From: Deltaproteobacteria bacterium
GTDB lineage: Bacteria > Myxococcota_A > Polyangia > Polyangiales > Polyangiaceae
Direction of reading: 5' to 3'
DNA length: 58,955 bases
Assembly: GCA_003235365.1 (NCBI GenBank)
Contig: QJWJ01000201.1
Location: 1-58,955, forward strand
Under the pieces are notes generated by a model, which saw nothing but the letters and a program-made list of their open reading frames with translations, did no database searches and was not told where the DNA came from. Position numbers and translations under genes: made by a program. Positions 16,636-25,638 of this stretch are shown in pieces (the first letter of the stretch is position 1; the number at the start of each line of letters is the position of its first letter).

Positions 16636-17121
16636 ATGCCTTCCTTCGACGTCGTCTCCAAACTGAACTGGTCGGAAGTGAACAACGCGCTGGACCAGGC
16701 GAAACGCGAGATTTCTCAGCGCTTCGACTTCAAAGGAACCGGCGCGTCCATCGAGAAGACCGACGCTGGTTTCGTGATCGCCGCCAACGCCGACGACCGA
16801 ATCAAGGCCGTGTACGACGTGCTGCAGGAGAAACTCATCCGTCGCAAGGTGAGTCTCAAGCACTTCGAACTCGGCGACCCCGGTCCCGGCCCGAAAGGGA
16901 CGCGCAAGGTCGCGGTGAGCGTCACCGAGGGCATCGATACCGACAAGGCCAAGAGCATCGTGAAACACGTCAAAGATTCGAAACTCAAGGTGCAAGCAGC
17001 GATCCAGCAGGATACCGTGCGCATCTCGGGCAAGAAGAAGGACGACTTGCAGACGGCGATCGCCGACCTTCGCGCTCAGGACTTCGACATCGAATTGCAG
17101 TTCGTAAACTTCCGTGACTGA
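16636..17121 (+). CDS. YajQ-family nucleotide-binding protein (cyclic-di-GMP-binding family)
   Basis: The product is 161 aa, the full family length. ATG 16636 has AAAGGAG five bases upstream, which decides against the GTG at 16630. The sequence opens with the family signature PSFDVVSKLNWSEVNNALDQ and continues RFDFKGTGASIE, KLIRRKVSLKHFELG and VAVSVTEGIDTDKAKSIVKH, ending FDIELQFVNFRD. The YajQ fold is two ferredoxin-like domains. Some members bind cyclic-di-GMP and act with transcription factors, others bind tRNA or NTPs. It overlaps glmM by eight bases, so the two are co-transcribed. Confidence 0.94.
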   Translation: MPSFDVVSKLNWSEVNNALDQAKREISQRFDFKGTGASIEKTDAGFVIAANADDRIKAVYDVLQEKLIRRKVSLKHFELGDPGPGPKGTRKVAVSVTEGIDTDKAKSIVKHVKDSKLKVQAAIQQDTVRISGKKKDDLQTAIADLRAQDFDIELQFVNFRD

Positions 17122-18517
17122 ATCCAAGAAGCCGAAGCCCGGCGCCGTCTCCCAAGAACGTCACCTCTTCGGAACGGACGGCGTCCGGGGCAAGGCCAAC
17201 GTTCACCCGATGACGCCCGAGGTCGCACTGCGACTCGGCAAAGCGATCACGCTGGTCGCGCAGAACGGCAAGCGGCATCCAGCTCGGATCCTGGTCGGAA
17301 AAGACACGCGCCTGAGCGGCTACATGCTCGAAACGGCGCTGGCTTCGGGTGTTTGCGCCATGGGCGGTCAGGTGATGCTCACCGGCCCGATCCCCACCCC
17401 AGCGGTGGCCAACCTGACCCACAGCATGCGCGCCGACGCCGGCGTGGTCATCAGCGCCAGCCACAACGCCTACGAGGACAACGGCATCAAGCTGTTCGGC
17501 CCGGACGGCTACAAGCTCGCCGATTCGGCGGAGCTCGCCATCGAGCGGCTGCTGGACGATCCGAACCTCGACCGCAAGGTCGCCACCGGCTCACGCGTCG
17601 GCCGCGCCGAGCGGATCGAGGAAGCCACGGGGCGTTACATCGTCTACGCCAAGAACACGTTTCCCAAGGAACTGGCCCTGCACGACGTGCGCATCGTCGT
17701 CGATGCAGCCAATGGCGCCGCCTACCACGCCGCCCCCGACGTGTTTCACGAATTGGGCGCGCACGTCTACCCGCTCGCGTGTTCACCCAACGGCAAAAAC
17801 ATCAACCACAAGTGTGGCGCGTTGTACCCCGAGCACGTCGCCAAAGAGGTACGGCGACGCGGCGCCGACGTCGGCATCGCCCTCGACGGTGACGCCGATC
17901 GGTTGATCGTGGTCGACGAGCGCGGTCAAGTCGTCGATGGCGACACGGTGATGGCGCTGTGCGCGACGCGCATGTTGGCCCAGCGTCGCTTGAAGAAGCA
18001 CACGTTGGTCGCCACGGTGATGAGCAACATGGGGCTGGAACTCGCCCTTGCCAAAGCTGGCGGACGCTTGAAGCGTACCGCGGTGGGCGATCGCTACGTC
18101 GTCGAAGAGATGCTGCGTCATGGTTACAACTTCGGTGGCGAACAGTCGGGACATCTCGTCTTCTCGGAGCACGCCACCACCGGCGACGGCATCGTCGCCG
18201 CCTTGCAAGTGCTGGCCATCATGGTGCGCGAAGGGCGTGCTCTGAGCGAACTGTCTCAGGTGATGACTCGCGTGCCCCAAGTGCTCAAGAACGTCACTTT
18301 GCCGAAGCGGCGGCCACTGAGCGACATGCCGCGCCTGGCGAAACGCTCCGAAAGCGTGACCCGCAAGCTCGGCAAGAAGGGCCGCGTGTTGATCCGCTGG
18401 AGTGGTACCGAACCGAAGCTGCGCGTGATGCTCGAAGGCCCGAAACTCGACGAGTTGAACACCCTCGCCGACGAGTTGATCGACTGCGCGCGGCGCGATG
18501 CAGAGGCGGCGGGTTAA
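17114..18517 (+). CDS. glmM: Phosphoglucosamine mutase
   Basis: The product is 467 aa from a GTG overlapping the YajQ gene. Phosphohexomutase motifs are intact: HLFGTDGVRGKAN, the phospho-Ser loop GVVISASHNAYEDNGIK, the Mg-binding loop IALDGDADRLI, the sugar-binding NFGGEQSGHLVF and the phosphate-binding RWSGTEPKLRVM. It converts glucosamine-6-phosphate to glucosamine-1-phosphate, the entry to UDP-GlcNAc for peptidoglycan and lipopolysaccharide. Next to it, two bases downstream, is nagZ, which recycles the GlcNAc-anhydroMurNAc bond, so amino-sugar synthesis and recycling are linked here. Confidence 0.97.
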   Translation: MTESKKPKPGAVSQERHLFGTDGVRGKANVHPMTPEVALRLGKAITLVAQNGKRHPARILVGKDTRLSGYMLETALASGVCAMGGQVMLTGPIPTPAVANLTHSMRADAGVVISASHNAYEDNGIKLFGPDGYKLADSAELAIERLLDDPNLDRKVATGSRVGRAERIEEATGRYIVYAKNTFPKELALHDVRIVVDAANGAAYHAAPDVFHELGAHVYPLACSPNGKNINHKCGALYPEHVAKEVRRRGADVGIALDGDADRLIVVDERGQVVDGDTVMALCATRMLAQRRLKKHTLVATVMSNMGLELALAKAGGRLKRTAVGDRYVVEEMLRHGYNFGGEQSGHLVFSEHATTGDGIVAALQVLAIMVREGRALSELSQVMTRVPQVLKNVTLPKRRPLSDMPRLAKRSESVTRKLGKKGRVLIRWSGTEPKLRVMLEGPKLDELNTLADELIDCARRDAEAAG

Positions 18518-18519
18518 TC

Positions 18520-19608
18520 ATGCGCGAGGTCACCGAGCTGTCGCCGGCGCAACTGGCTGGGCAACTGCTCGTCGTCGGCTTCTCCGGCGATCAGCTGCCG
18601 GCTCACTTGTGCCGCGCCCTGGCGGAACGCTCGCTGGCCGGCGTGATCCTGTTTCGCCGCAACCTGCCCGACACGCGACACGCCTGGTCCCTGGCCAAGC
18701 AGGTCACCGACTGTACGCCAGCGGAGTTTCCGGCGTTCATCGCCATCGACCAAGAAGGCGGTCGCGTCGCGCGCCTGCGCTCCGAGGTGCTGCAACTGCC
18801 GGCCATGCGGGCGCTGGGTAAGCTGGACGACGTCGAGCTGAGCGAGCGGGCAGCGACCGAGCAGGCCAAGCACCTGGCCGCCCTGGGCATCAATCTCGAT
18901 TTCGCTCCGGTCGCCGACGTCGATTCGAACCCCGACAACCCAGTGATCGGCGATCGTTCGTTCAGCCCGGACCCAAAACTGGTGACGCGGCACTGTCAGG
19001 CGTTCATTCGCGGTTTGCAGAACCACGGTGTGATGGCTTGCCTCAAGCACTTCCCCGGCCATGGCGACACGGCCAGCGACAGTCACCTGGAACTGCCTGG
19101 GGTCGAGCGCCCATCGCTGATGCTCAGGCAAGTCGAGTTGTACCCGTTCGAGCGATTGGCTCGGGTGAGCGCCGGCGTCATGACCGCCCACGTCGTGTTC
19201 AGCGCCTTCGACAGCGTGCCGGCCACGTTCAGCCCGCGGCTGTGCACGACGCTGCTGCGCGGCGAATTCGGGTTCGAGGGCGTGTTGTTCAGTGACGACC
19301 TGCAGATGGGCGCACTGAGCCGTCACTGGTCGATCGAACACAGCGCGGTCACCGCGGTGAGCGCAGGCTGCGATTGCCTGCTCGTCTGCTCGGACCAAAC
19401 CGCGCACAGCAAAGCTCACGAAGCCCTGACTCGACAGATTGAGACCGATGAAGCGTTCGCAAAACGCTGCGTGGAAGCGGTAGTGCGCAGCGTGACGGCA
19501 CGTCGCCAATACCGCCCCGCGCCGCTGTCCAGTTACGACGACGTACAGCGCGTGATGGCATCCGCCGAAGCGCGAGCGCTCGCCGCCGAGCTCGGTCCAC
19601 TGTTCTGA
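18520..19608 (+). CDS. nagZ: Beta-N-acetylhexosaminidase, glycoside hydrolase family 3
   Basis: The product is 362 aa from an ATG two bases after glmM. NagZ features are LAGQLLVVGFSG at the start, FIAIDQEGGRVARLR, NLDFAPVADVDSNPDNPVIG, the loop KHFPGHGDTASDSHLELP with the His/Asp general acid-base dyad, and the nucleophile Asp in LFSDDLQMGAL. There is no signal peptide, so it works in the cytoplasm on imported muropeptides (GlcNAc-1,6-anhydroMurNAc). A longer open frame upstream overlaps glmM and is not used. The C-terminus continues about 30 residues beyond the usual NagZ core. Confidence 0.95.
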   Translation: MREVTELSPAQLAGQLLVVGFSGDQLPAHLCRALAERSLAGVILFRRNLPDTRHAWSLAKQVTDCTPAEFPAFIAIDQEGGRVARLRSEVLQLPAMRALGKLDDVELSERAATEQAKHLAALGINLDFAPVADVDSNPDNPVIGDRSFSPDPKLVTRHCQAFIRGLQNHGVMACLKHFPGHGDTASDSHLELPGVERPSLMLRQVELYPFERLARVSAGVMTAHVVFSAFDSVPATFSPRLCTTLLRGEFGFEGVLFSDDLQMGALSRHWSIEHSAVTAVSAGCDCLLVCSDQTAHSKAHEALTRQIETDEAFAKRCVEAVVRSVTARRQYRPAPLSSYDDVQRVMASAEARALAAELGPLF

Positions 19609-19681
19609 ACTCGATTCCCCACAGCGCCGATCAGCGCGTCGACTGGAGCGCGGCGCCGCCACGATGCGGACCTGGCCGGGA

Positions 19682-20026
19682 TCACTCTTCGCCCTCGAAG
19701 GGCAGCTCCATCTGACGATCGACGGCGCCCCCCTCTTCACTGGCTAGCAGGCGGCGCTCACGCGCCATGTCCCAGTCGATGACCTCTCGGTTGTCGAACG
19801 CGAACGCGAGTGCATCGAACACCTTCGCGGCACCGAGCCGCGGGTAGCGCTTGATCAGCACTTCGACACTCGCGCCGCCACGATAGAACGCCCAAAGCCG
19901 ACGCACCGGCACGCGAGAGCCGGCAACGTAGGGACTACCACCGAGCACGTTGCGATCGAGTCGCACGTGCGGATGGGGGATGAGTACAAGCGGCAACTCG
20001 TCGAGCGACACGAGGTTTGCCAGCAT
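19682..20026 (-). CDS. DUF433-domain protein, antitoxin-like
   Basis: The product is 114 aa from an ATG at 20026; the frame is open upstream, but those residues look non-coding. The core matches DUF433: RLDRNVLGGSPYVAGSRVPV, then RRLWAFYRGGASVEVLIKRY and PRLGAAKVFDALAFAFDN. This small helix-turn-helix-like domain is the VapB45-type antitoxin, usually beside a DUF5615 PIN-like toxin. No such toxin lies on either side (nagZ is convergent, tkt is further upstream), so it is an orphan here. The C-terminal tail is acidic (MELPFEGEE). The start is uncertain because no good ribosome binding site is visible. Confidence 0.7.
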   Translation of the reverse strand: MLANLVSLDELPLVLIPHPHVRLDRNVLGGSPYVAGSRVPVRRLWAFYRGGASVEVLIKRYPRLGAAKVFDALAFAFDNREVIDWDMARERRLLASEEGGAVDRQMELPFEGEE

Positions 20027-20122
20027 ACCGATTGCGCGTTGGCAACGCCATAAAAGAACCGGCGGTGCGAAAGTCCGCGAATTCGCAGGAGACGTCCTCC
20101 GGTTCCCCGGCACGCGCACCGC

Positions 20123-20149
20123 ACCACACATTCCACACCACACATTCCA
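20123..20149. repeat. Two direct copies of ACCACACATTCCA, upstream of the DUF433 gene
   Basis: Identical 13-mers lie at 20123-20135 and 20137-20149, one helical turn and a half apart. They sit about 100 bases upstream of the leftward DUF433 start and could be binding sites for it, since antitoxins often control their own genes. This is inference. Confidence 0.5.
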
Positions 20150-20265
20150 ACCGACGTCGGTGAAGCCAGCAGCGCGCGACAGAAGCGAAAACCGATGAAC
20201 GGCTCGGAGCACCGTTCATCGGTTGGTTCGAGGTTGGGTTCGCCCTGGGTCGTCGCGGGTGACGC

Positions 20266-22227
20266 TCAGAGCTTTTCGGAAACCGTCTTGGCGACAGCTT
20301 CGGGTGTGAACCCAAACTTCTCTGCCAGGGTCTCTGCCGGGGCGCTGGCGCCGTAGTGATCGAGGCCGATGGCGATGCCATCCGAACCAATCCAACGGTG
20401 CCACAAGGCGGTCGTGCCCGCTTCGATCGACACGCGCCGCGCCGTGCCGAGCACGGCGTCCTGCACGGCCTTCGGCTGGCGAGCGAACAGTTCGAGGCAC
20501 GGCGCGGAAACGACACGCACGCGCTGACCGCTCTTCTCGAGCAGCGGCGCAGCCCCGACGGCCACCCAGACCTCGCTGCCCGTCGCGATCAAGACCAGGG
20601 TCGGATCTTCGGCGTCGCGAACGATGTACGCGCCCTGGGCCATCTGTGAAGCGTCGAAGCCCGCCGGACGCTCGAGCGGCGGCAAGTCCTGACGCGTGAG
20701 CAACAAGGCGGTGGGAGCGTCCTTGCGGCCCAGCGCGTGCGCCCAAGCAAAGCCACACTCGAGGCCATCCGCCGGACGAACGACGTCGAGGTTCGGGATC
20801 AGACGCAGCGAGTTCGTCTGCTCCACGGGCTGATGCGTCGGCCCGTCTTCACCGACGTAGAACGAGTCGTGGGTGAACACGTAGATCGACCGAATGCCCA
20901 TCATCGATGCCAGACGGATCGGCGGGCGCATGTAGTCACTGAAGATCAAGAAGGTCGAGGTGACCGGGGTGAGCCCACCCAATGCCAGGCCGTTGGCGAT
21001 GGCCCCCATGGCGTGCTCGCGAATGCCGTAGCGCAGATTGCGCCCGGCGTATTCTCCCTTGGCGACATAGGGCGCGCCGACGATGTCGGTCTTGGTCGAA
21101 GCGTTGAGATCTGCCGAACCGCTGGTGAGATTGGGCAGGAGCTTCGCCGCGTGCTGACCGACCTTGCTGCCGCTGACGCGGGTGGCTTCCTTCTTGTTTT
21201 CCACCGCGCCGGTGAGCTGGGCGAGCACGTCGGCAGGCGCCGCGGCGTTCAATGCATCCCATTCGGCTTTCTGTTCGCCGGCGAGTTTCGAGAACTGGGC
21301 CTGCCAGGCATCGTAGGCGGGACGCACCTCGGCGACGCGCGCTTTGAACGGCTCGTAGGCAGCGTCGGGCACGTGGAACGCGGGCTCGACGGGCCAACCT
21401 GCCGCCTCTTTGGCGAGACGGATCTCGGCGTCGCCGAGCGGTGAGCCGTGCGCCTTGGAGGTGTCTTGCAGATTCGGACAACCGATCGCAATGTGCGTCT
21501 TGGCGATGACCAGCGAGGGGCGAGCCGCATCGGCCACGGCCGCATCCAGCGCGGCGCGAACCTGACTCGGATCGTGGCCGTCGACTTCCCAAACGCCCCA
21601 GCCGTACGCCTCGAAGCGCTGCTTGACGTTCTCGCCGAAAGCGAGCTCGGCTTTGCCGTCGATGGTGATGTTGTTGTCGTCGTAAACCACGACGAGGTTA
21701 CCCAGTCCCCATTGGCCGGCGAGGCTGCACGCCTCCGAAGCGACGCCCTCCATCAAGTCACCGTCGGAAGCCAACGCGAACACGCGGTAGTCGATCAGCG
21801 TGTTGCCAGGACGGTTGACCCGCGCCCCGCAGATCTTCGAGGCGAGCGCCAAGCCGACGCTGTTGGCCACGCCCTGCCCGAGCGGCCCCGTCGTGGTTTC
21901 GACGCCAACGGTGTGGCCGTACTCGGGGTGCCCCGGAGTCTTGCTCTCCCACTGGCGAAAGCTCTCGAGCTCACTCTTCGGCAGGTCGTAACCGGCCAAA
22001 TGCAGCACCGAGTACAGCAGCATCGAGGCGTGGCCACAGGACAGCACGAAACGGTCCCGGTTGGGCCACGCCGGGTCTTGCGGATTGTAGCGCAAGTAGC
22101 GGGAGAAGATGTCCGCCGTGATGCCCGCCAGCGCCATGGGCGTCCCGGGGTGACCGCAGCGCGCCTTCTGGACGCCATCCGCCGATAAGAATTGTATTGC
22201 TCGAACCGCTGAATCAAACGCCTGCAT
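20266..22227 (-). CDS. tkt: Transketolase
   Basis: The product is 653 aa, normal for bacterial transketolase. ATG 22227 is chosen over a GTG two codons earlier. Features are CGHPGTPMALA near the start, the thiamine-diphosphate motif ALASDGDLMEGVASEACSLA ending at DDNNITIDG, the middle-domain Glu region NLRYGIREHAMG, FVYVGEDGPTHQP-like sequence, and a C-terminal domain with VLIATGSEVW. It moves two-carbon units between sugar phosphates in the pentose phosphate pathway. It stands alone, with 252 bases to mltG on the same strand. Confidence 0.97.
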   Translation of the reverse strand: MQAFDSAVRAIQFLSADGVQKARCGHPGTPMALAGITADIFSRYLRYNPQDPAWPNRDRFVLSCGHASMLLYSVLHLAGYDLPKSELESFRQWESKTPGHPEYGHTVGVETTTGPLGQGVANSVGLALASKICGARVNRPGNTLIDYRVFALASDGDLMEGVASEACSLAGQWGLGNLVVVYDDNNITIDGKAELAFGENVKQRFEAYGWGVWEVDGHDPSQVRAALDAAVADAARPSLVIAKTHIAIGCPNLQDTSKAHGSPLGDAEIRLAKEAAGWPVEPAFHVPDAAYEPFKARVAEVRPAYDAWQAQFSKLAGEQKAEWDALNAAAPADVLAQLTGAVENKKEATRVSGSKVGQHAAKLLPNLTSGSADLNASTKTDIVGAPYVAKGEYAGRNLRYGIREHAMGAIANGLALGGLTPVTSTFLIFSDYMRPPIRLASMMGIRSIYVFTHDSFYVGEDGPTHQPVEQTNSLRLIPNLDVVRPADGLECGFAWAHALGRKDAPTALLLTRQDLPPLERPAGFDASQMAQGAYIVRDAEDPTLVLIATGSEVWVAVGAAPLLEKSGQRVRVVSAPCLELFARQPKAVQDAVLGTARRVSIEAGTTALWHRWIGSDGIAIGLDHYGASAPAETLAEKFGFTPEAVAKTVSEKL

Positions 22228-22479
22228 GGGCACAAGCAGATAGTCGGCCGCTGTGTCCGATGGAAGCTCAAACGTGCAGGTGTGCCGCAGGTTCTTCGCT
22301 AAAACTCCGCCCCGTGACCAGTTTGCGACGCCTGCGCCAAACGCGGCGCGTCGAGCAGTTCACCGGCAAGTTCGCTGGGTTTCGTCTGGCCTCGCCAGGG
22401 TCGTGCCCTCGACCGTCGCGAGTTTTGTATCTGCGCGCCGTCCAGCCCGACAAAAATCGCGAGCGCGCCGTGCGAAGCG

Positions 22480-23658
22480 TCACTGTCGCTCCGCGTTCGA
22501 CGCGCCGATCGCACGATTGTGTTCCTGCAGTGTGCGACTGAAATGGTGCCTGCCGTCGGATCCGATCACGAAAAAGTAGTCGTCGCTCGGCGGAGCGTCG
22601 AGCACGGCCAACAAAGCCCGCTCGGCGGGGTTGCCAATCGGCGTCGGCGGAAGGCCCGCGTGGCGGTAGGTGTTGAAGGCGTTCTGCGGATCCCGGAGCA
22701 ATGCGGGCGTGATCTTGCCGGAAAAGCCGCTGCAGCTGGGAGGCGCGTCGTCGAGCTTGCAACCGTATCCCGCGGTCGGATCGCTCTGCAACATGCGGCG
22801 CGGCCGAAACTCGGGGTCGCTCAGGCGGTTGTGAAACACGCTCGCAATGGAAGGCATCTCAGCCGGATCCGCGGCCTCCTTTTCGACGATCGACGCCAAG
22901 ACGACCCACTGCTGCTCGGTCAGGCGGCGGGCGGCGAGTGCCGCACGTCGGTCGGCGAGGAGTCGGCCCATGCGCAGTCGCGCCTCAGCCAACAAGCGCG
23001 CCACGACTGCGGCCGCGTCACTGTTTACCCGAAACGAGTAGGTCGCCGGGTACAGGTAGCCTTCGAACGACACTTGACCGACTTGCTCGAGCGCCAGTCG
23101 TTCATCGAACACGGCGGCGAGAAACGCGTTTTGGGAACAAACGCCCAGCTGGGCGAAGCGCCTCGCCATCTGAAACGAATCCCAACCTTCAGGCAACGAC
23201 ACGGCCACGATCGGGCGCCCCATGCGCCGCGCGAGCAATTCGATCAAACGGCGCGGCGAGACTTCGTCGGCCAGCACGTGCTGGCCGGGCTCGATGCGGC
23301 TGTCCCGCGCGTACAACCGCTGGTACCAGGGCAGCAGAGCCGGGTGGCGCAGCAGCCCCATCGACTCCAGGCGCTCGGCGACGCTGCGCAAATCGTCGGA
23401 TTCGTCGACTCGAAACTCGACCCAACCGGGGCGAGCAGCACGGACGGATTCCGAACCCCAAATCCACAGTCCTCCCGCGCCGACGAGCGCGGCCGTCAAC
23501 GCACTGACGACGGCGAGCCACAGCCCGATGCGCCCGCCGCGTCTGCGGCGCTTCGGCGGACGCGACGAGGCGGTCCTGGTGGGCCGATTCGTCGAGCGCG
23601 GTCCGCGGGTGCCACGGTTGGTGCGGCGCGCTGGCGCATTGCTGGCGCGCCGGTTCAT
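22480..23658 (-). CDS. mltG: Endolytic murein transglycosylase
   Basis: The product is 392 aa. The start ATG at 23658 overlaps the ruvX stop (ATGA); the frame is open further upstream but would lie inside ruvX. A basic N-terminal tail (PPKRRRRGGRIG) leads to one membrane helix LWLAVVSALTAALVGAGGLW. Then comes a LysM-like region (WVEFRVDESDDLRSVAERL) and the YceG domain with VSLPEGWDSFQMA, FEGYLYPATYSF, the catalytic Glu in ASIVEKEAA and a C-terminal GLPPTPIGNPAERALLAVL. MltG cleaves nascent glycan strands and sets their length. The coupling ruvX-mltG is seen in other bacteria. Confidence 0.95.
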   Translation of the reverse strand: MNRRASNAPARRTNRGTRGPRSTNRPTRTASSRPPKRRRRGGRIGLWLAVVSALTAALVGAGGLWIWGSESVRAARPGWVEFRVDESDDLRSVAERLESMGLLRHPALLPWYQRLYARDSRIEPGQHVLADEVSPRRLIELLARRMGRPIVAVSLPEGWDSFQMARRFAQLGVCSQNAFLAAVFDERLALEQVGQVSFEGYLYPATYSFRVNSDAAAVVARLLAEARLRMGRLLADRRAALAARRLTEQQWVVLASIVEKEAADPAEMPSIASVFHNRLSDPEFRPRRMLQSDPTAGYGCKLDDAPPSCSGFSGKITPALLRDPQNAFNTYRHAGLPPTPIGNPAERALLAVLDAPPSDDYFFVIGSDGRHHFSRTLQEHNRAIGASNAERQ

Positions 23659-24074
23659 CGACGGGCTGCCCCACCGTCGAGCCAGGACTGCAGCAAGATG
23701 GCCGCCGCGGCGCTGTCGACCCGCTCTCGGGCCCGGCGCGTGTCGAGACCACTGGCCTGCAGGCGGCCGGCGGCTTCTTTGGTGGACAACCATTCGTCCA
23801 CCAGCTGAACGCGCACCCCGAGCTTCTCCTCGACGAGCCGCGCGAAGTTGCGTACGCGGCGCGCCGAAGGGCCTTCACGTCCGTCGAGGGTGCGCGGCAA
23901 ACCGACTACGAACAGCTCGATGCCCTCGGCGTCGCGCAGCTCGGCGAGGGACGCGAACAACTGTTTGATGTTGCGTCCATCGAGGTACGGACGGGGGTGA
24001 GCCATCAAGCCGAGTTCATCGCTGACCGCGACACCCACTCGGACCTTGCCGAAATCGATGCCGGCCGCACGCAT
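23655..24074 (-). CDS. ruvX: Holliday-junction-resolvase-like protein, RuvX/YqgF family
   Basis: The product is 139 aa, family length. The RNase-H-like fold shows the first acidic residue in GIDFGKVRVGVAVSD, then FVVGLPRTLDGREGPSARRV, VQLVDEWLSTKEA and the last Asp in RERVDSAAAAILLQSWLD. YqgF proteins act in 16S rRNA 5'-end processing and were earlier proposed as resolvases. Divergent from hisS with 265 bases between; that gap shows no recognisable riboswitch or T-box. Confidence 0.95.
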   Translation of the reverse strand: MRAAGIDFGKVRVGVAVSDELGLMAHPRPYLDGRNIKQLFASLAELRDAEGIELFVVGLPRTLDGREGPSARRVRNFARLVEEKLGVRVQLVDEWLSTKEAAGRLQASGLDTRRARERVDSAAAAILLQSWLDGGAARR

Positions 24075-24339
24075 GCCCTGCCGTTACAGCGCTTTTGCCC
24101 GCGCCGTGTCAAGAAACGGCCACAGCCCGCGTCCCCCCGACGTGCCGCACGGCGCACCCAGTGCGAGACACGGACGGGCGACGGCTCGATTCGCCCACCG
24201 CGATGGGATGTACCCGAGGCGACCTCCTGGCCAAACGACCAGGCGTGGGATCGGCCGGACGCGGGATGCTTGACCTCGCCTGCCCGGCGGGCGATAGCCC
24301 CTCTGCCCCGAAACCGGGGGCTTGCCGCATCGAAGAATC

Positions 24340-25638
24340 ATGGCTTATCGCGCCGTAAAGGGGATGAACGACATCCTGCCCCCAGAGATCGAACTGTGGC
24401 AACAGCTCGAATCCGCTTTCGTCCGGGCCGCTCACTTGTACGGGTTTGCCGAGGTGCGCACTCCGCTGGTCGAGCCGACCGAGCTGTTCGTGCGCTCGAT
24501 CGGCGAGGTGACCGACGTCGTGCAGAAGGAAATGTACACGTTCGAGCGGCACCACGATTCGCTGACCCTGCGCCCCGAGGGCACCGCCAGCTGCGTGCGC
24601 GCCTACGTGCAGCACTCGATGCACGCCAAGGATCCGGTGACGCGCTGGTACTACATGGGCCCGATGTACCGGGCCGAACGGCCCCAGCGCGGGCGCTACC
24701 GGCAGTTTTATCAGGCCGGTTGCGAGATCTTCGGCGATCCGGGTCCCACCTGCGACAGCGAACTCATCGCCATGCTGGTCGGGTTGTTTCAGCAGCTGGG
24801 GATCAGCGATCTGCGCGTCGCGCTCAACTCGATCGGCGGCGCCGAAAGCCGCGCCCGCTACCGCCAGGCGCTGCTCGATTTTCTGCGCCCGCTGGCCTCA
24901 CAGCTCAGCGAGGAATCCCAACGACGGCTGGAAGAGAATCCGCTGCGCGTGCTCGACTCCAAAGCGCCGCGCGATCAGGAGCTCACCGCGGATGCACCCT
25001 CGACGCTCGACGCGCTGACCAGCGAAGATCGCGGGCACTTCGACGAGATCTGCACACAGCTCAGCGCCCTGCAGGTCCCCTACGAAATCAGCACGCGCCT
25101 GGTGCGCGGTCTCGACTACTACAGCCGCACCCTGTTCGAAGTACAGTCCAACTCGGGTGAGCTCGGCGCGCAAAACGCCATCGCTGGCGGCGGCCGTTAC
25201 GACGGCTTGGTCAAACGACTGGGCGGCCCCGACGTTCCGTCGATCGGCTTTGCGATGGGGCTCGAGCGCATCTTGCTAGCCATGGGCAATCGCCCGGTGA
25301 CGAGCGAGCCGTTCGTGTTCGTCGCGCCGCTGGGCGCGGCCTGCGTGCGTGAGGCACTGGTGATGGCGCAGCAAATCCGCGCCGCGGGTTTTCGCGTCGA
25401 ACTGGACGGTCGCGACAACTCGCTCAAGAGCAAACTCCGCCGGGCCAATTCGAGCGGCGCGACGTTGGCGATCGTCTTCGGAGAGGCCGAGCTCGAATCC
25501 GGCAAGGTCCAGCTCAAAGATCTGGCCGGGCACTCGCAGAGCGACGTGGCGCGTGATGCCATCGCCGCCGAGGTGGCGGCCCGCTTGAGCGCCAGCCCGG
25601 ACGCTGCCCGTGCCGACCAGAGCGGAGGCGGCCAGTGA
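24340..25638 (+). CDS. hisS: Histidyl-tRNA synthetase
   Basis: The product is 432 aa. ATG 24340 gives the normal N-terminus AYRAVKGMNDILPPE; a TTG six codons earlier is not needed. Class II motifs are present: motif 2 with YRAERPQRGRYRQFYQAG, the histidine-A segment LVRGLDYYSRTLFEV and motif 3 with GFAMGLERILL. The C-terminal anticodon-binding domain begins near FVFVAPLGAACV. Its stop overlaps the start of the strand-repeat gene (GTGA), an unexpected partner for a synthetase. Confidence 0.98.
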   Translation: MAYRAVKGMNDILPPEIELWQQLESAFVRAAHLYGFAEVRTPLVEPTELFVRSIGEVTDVVQKEMYTFERHHDSLTLRPEGTASCVRAYVQHSMHAKDPVTRWYYMGPMYRAERPQRGRYRQFYQAGCEIFGDPGPTCDSELIAMLVGLFQQLGISDLRVALNSIGGAESRARYRQALLDFLRPLASQLSEESQRRLEENPLRVLDSKAPRDQELTADAPSTLDALTSEDRGHFDEICTQLSALQVPYEISTRLVRGLDYYSRTLFEVQSNSGELGAQNAIAGGGRYDGLVKRLGGPDVPSIGFAMGLERILLAMGNRPVTSEPFVFVAPLGAACVREALVMAQQIRAAGFRVELDGRDNSLKSKLRRANSSGATLAIVFGEAELESGKVQLKDLAGHSQSDVARDAIAAEVAARLSASPDAARADQSGGGQ

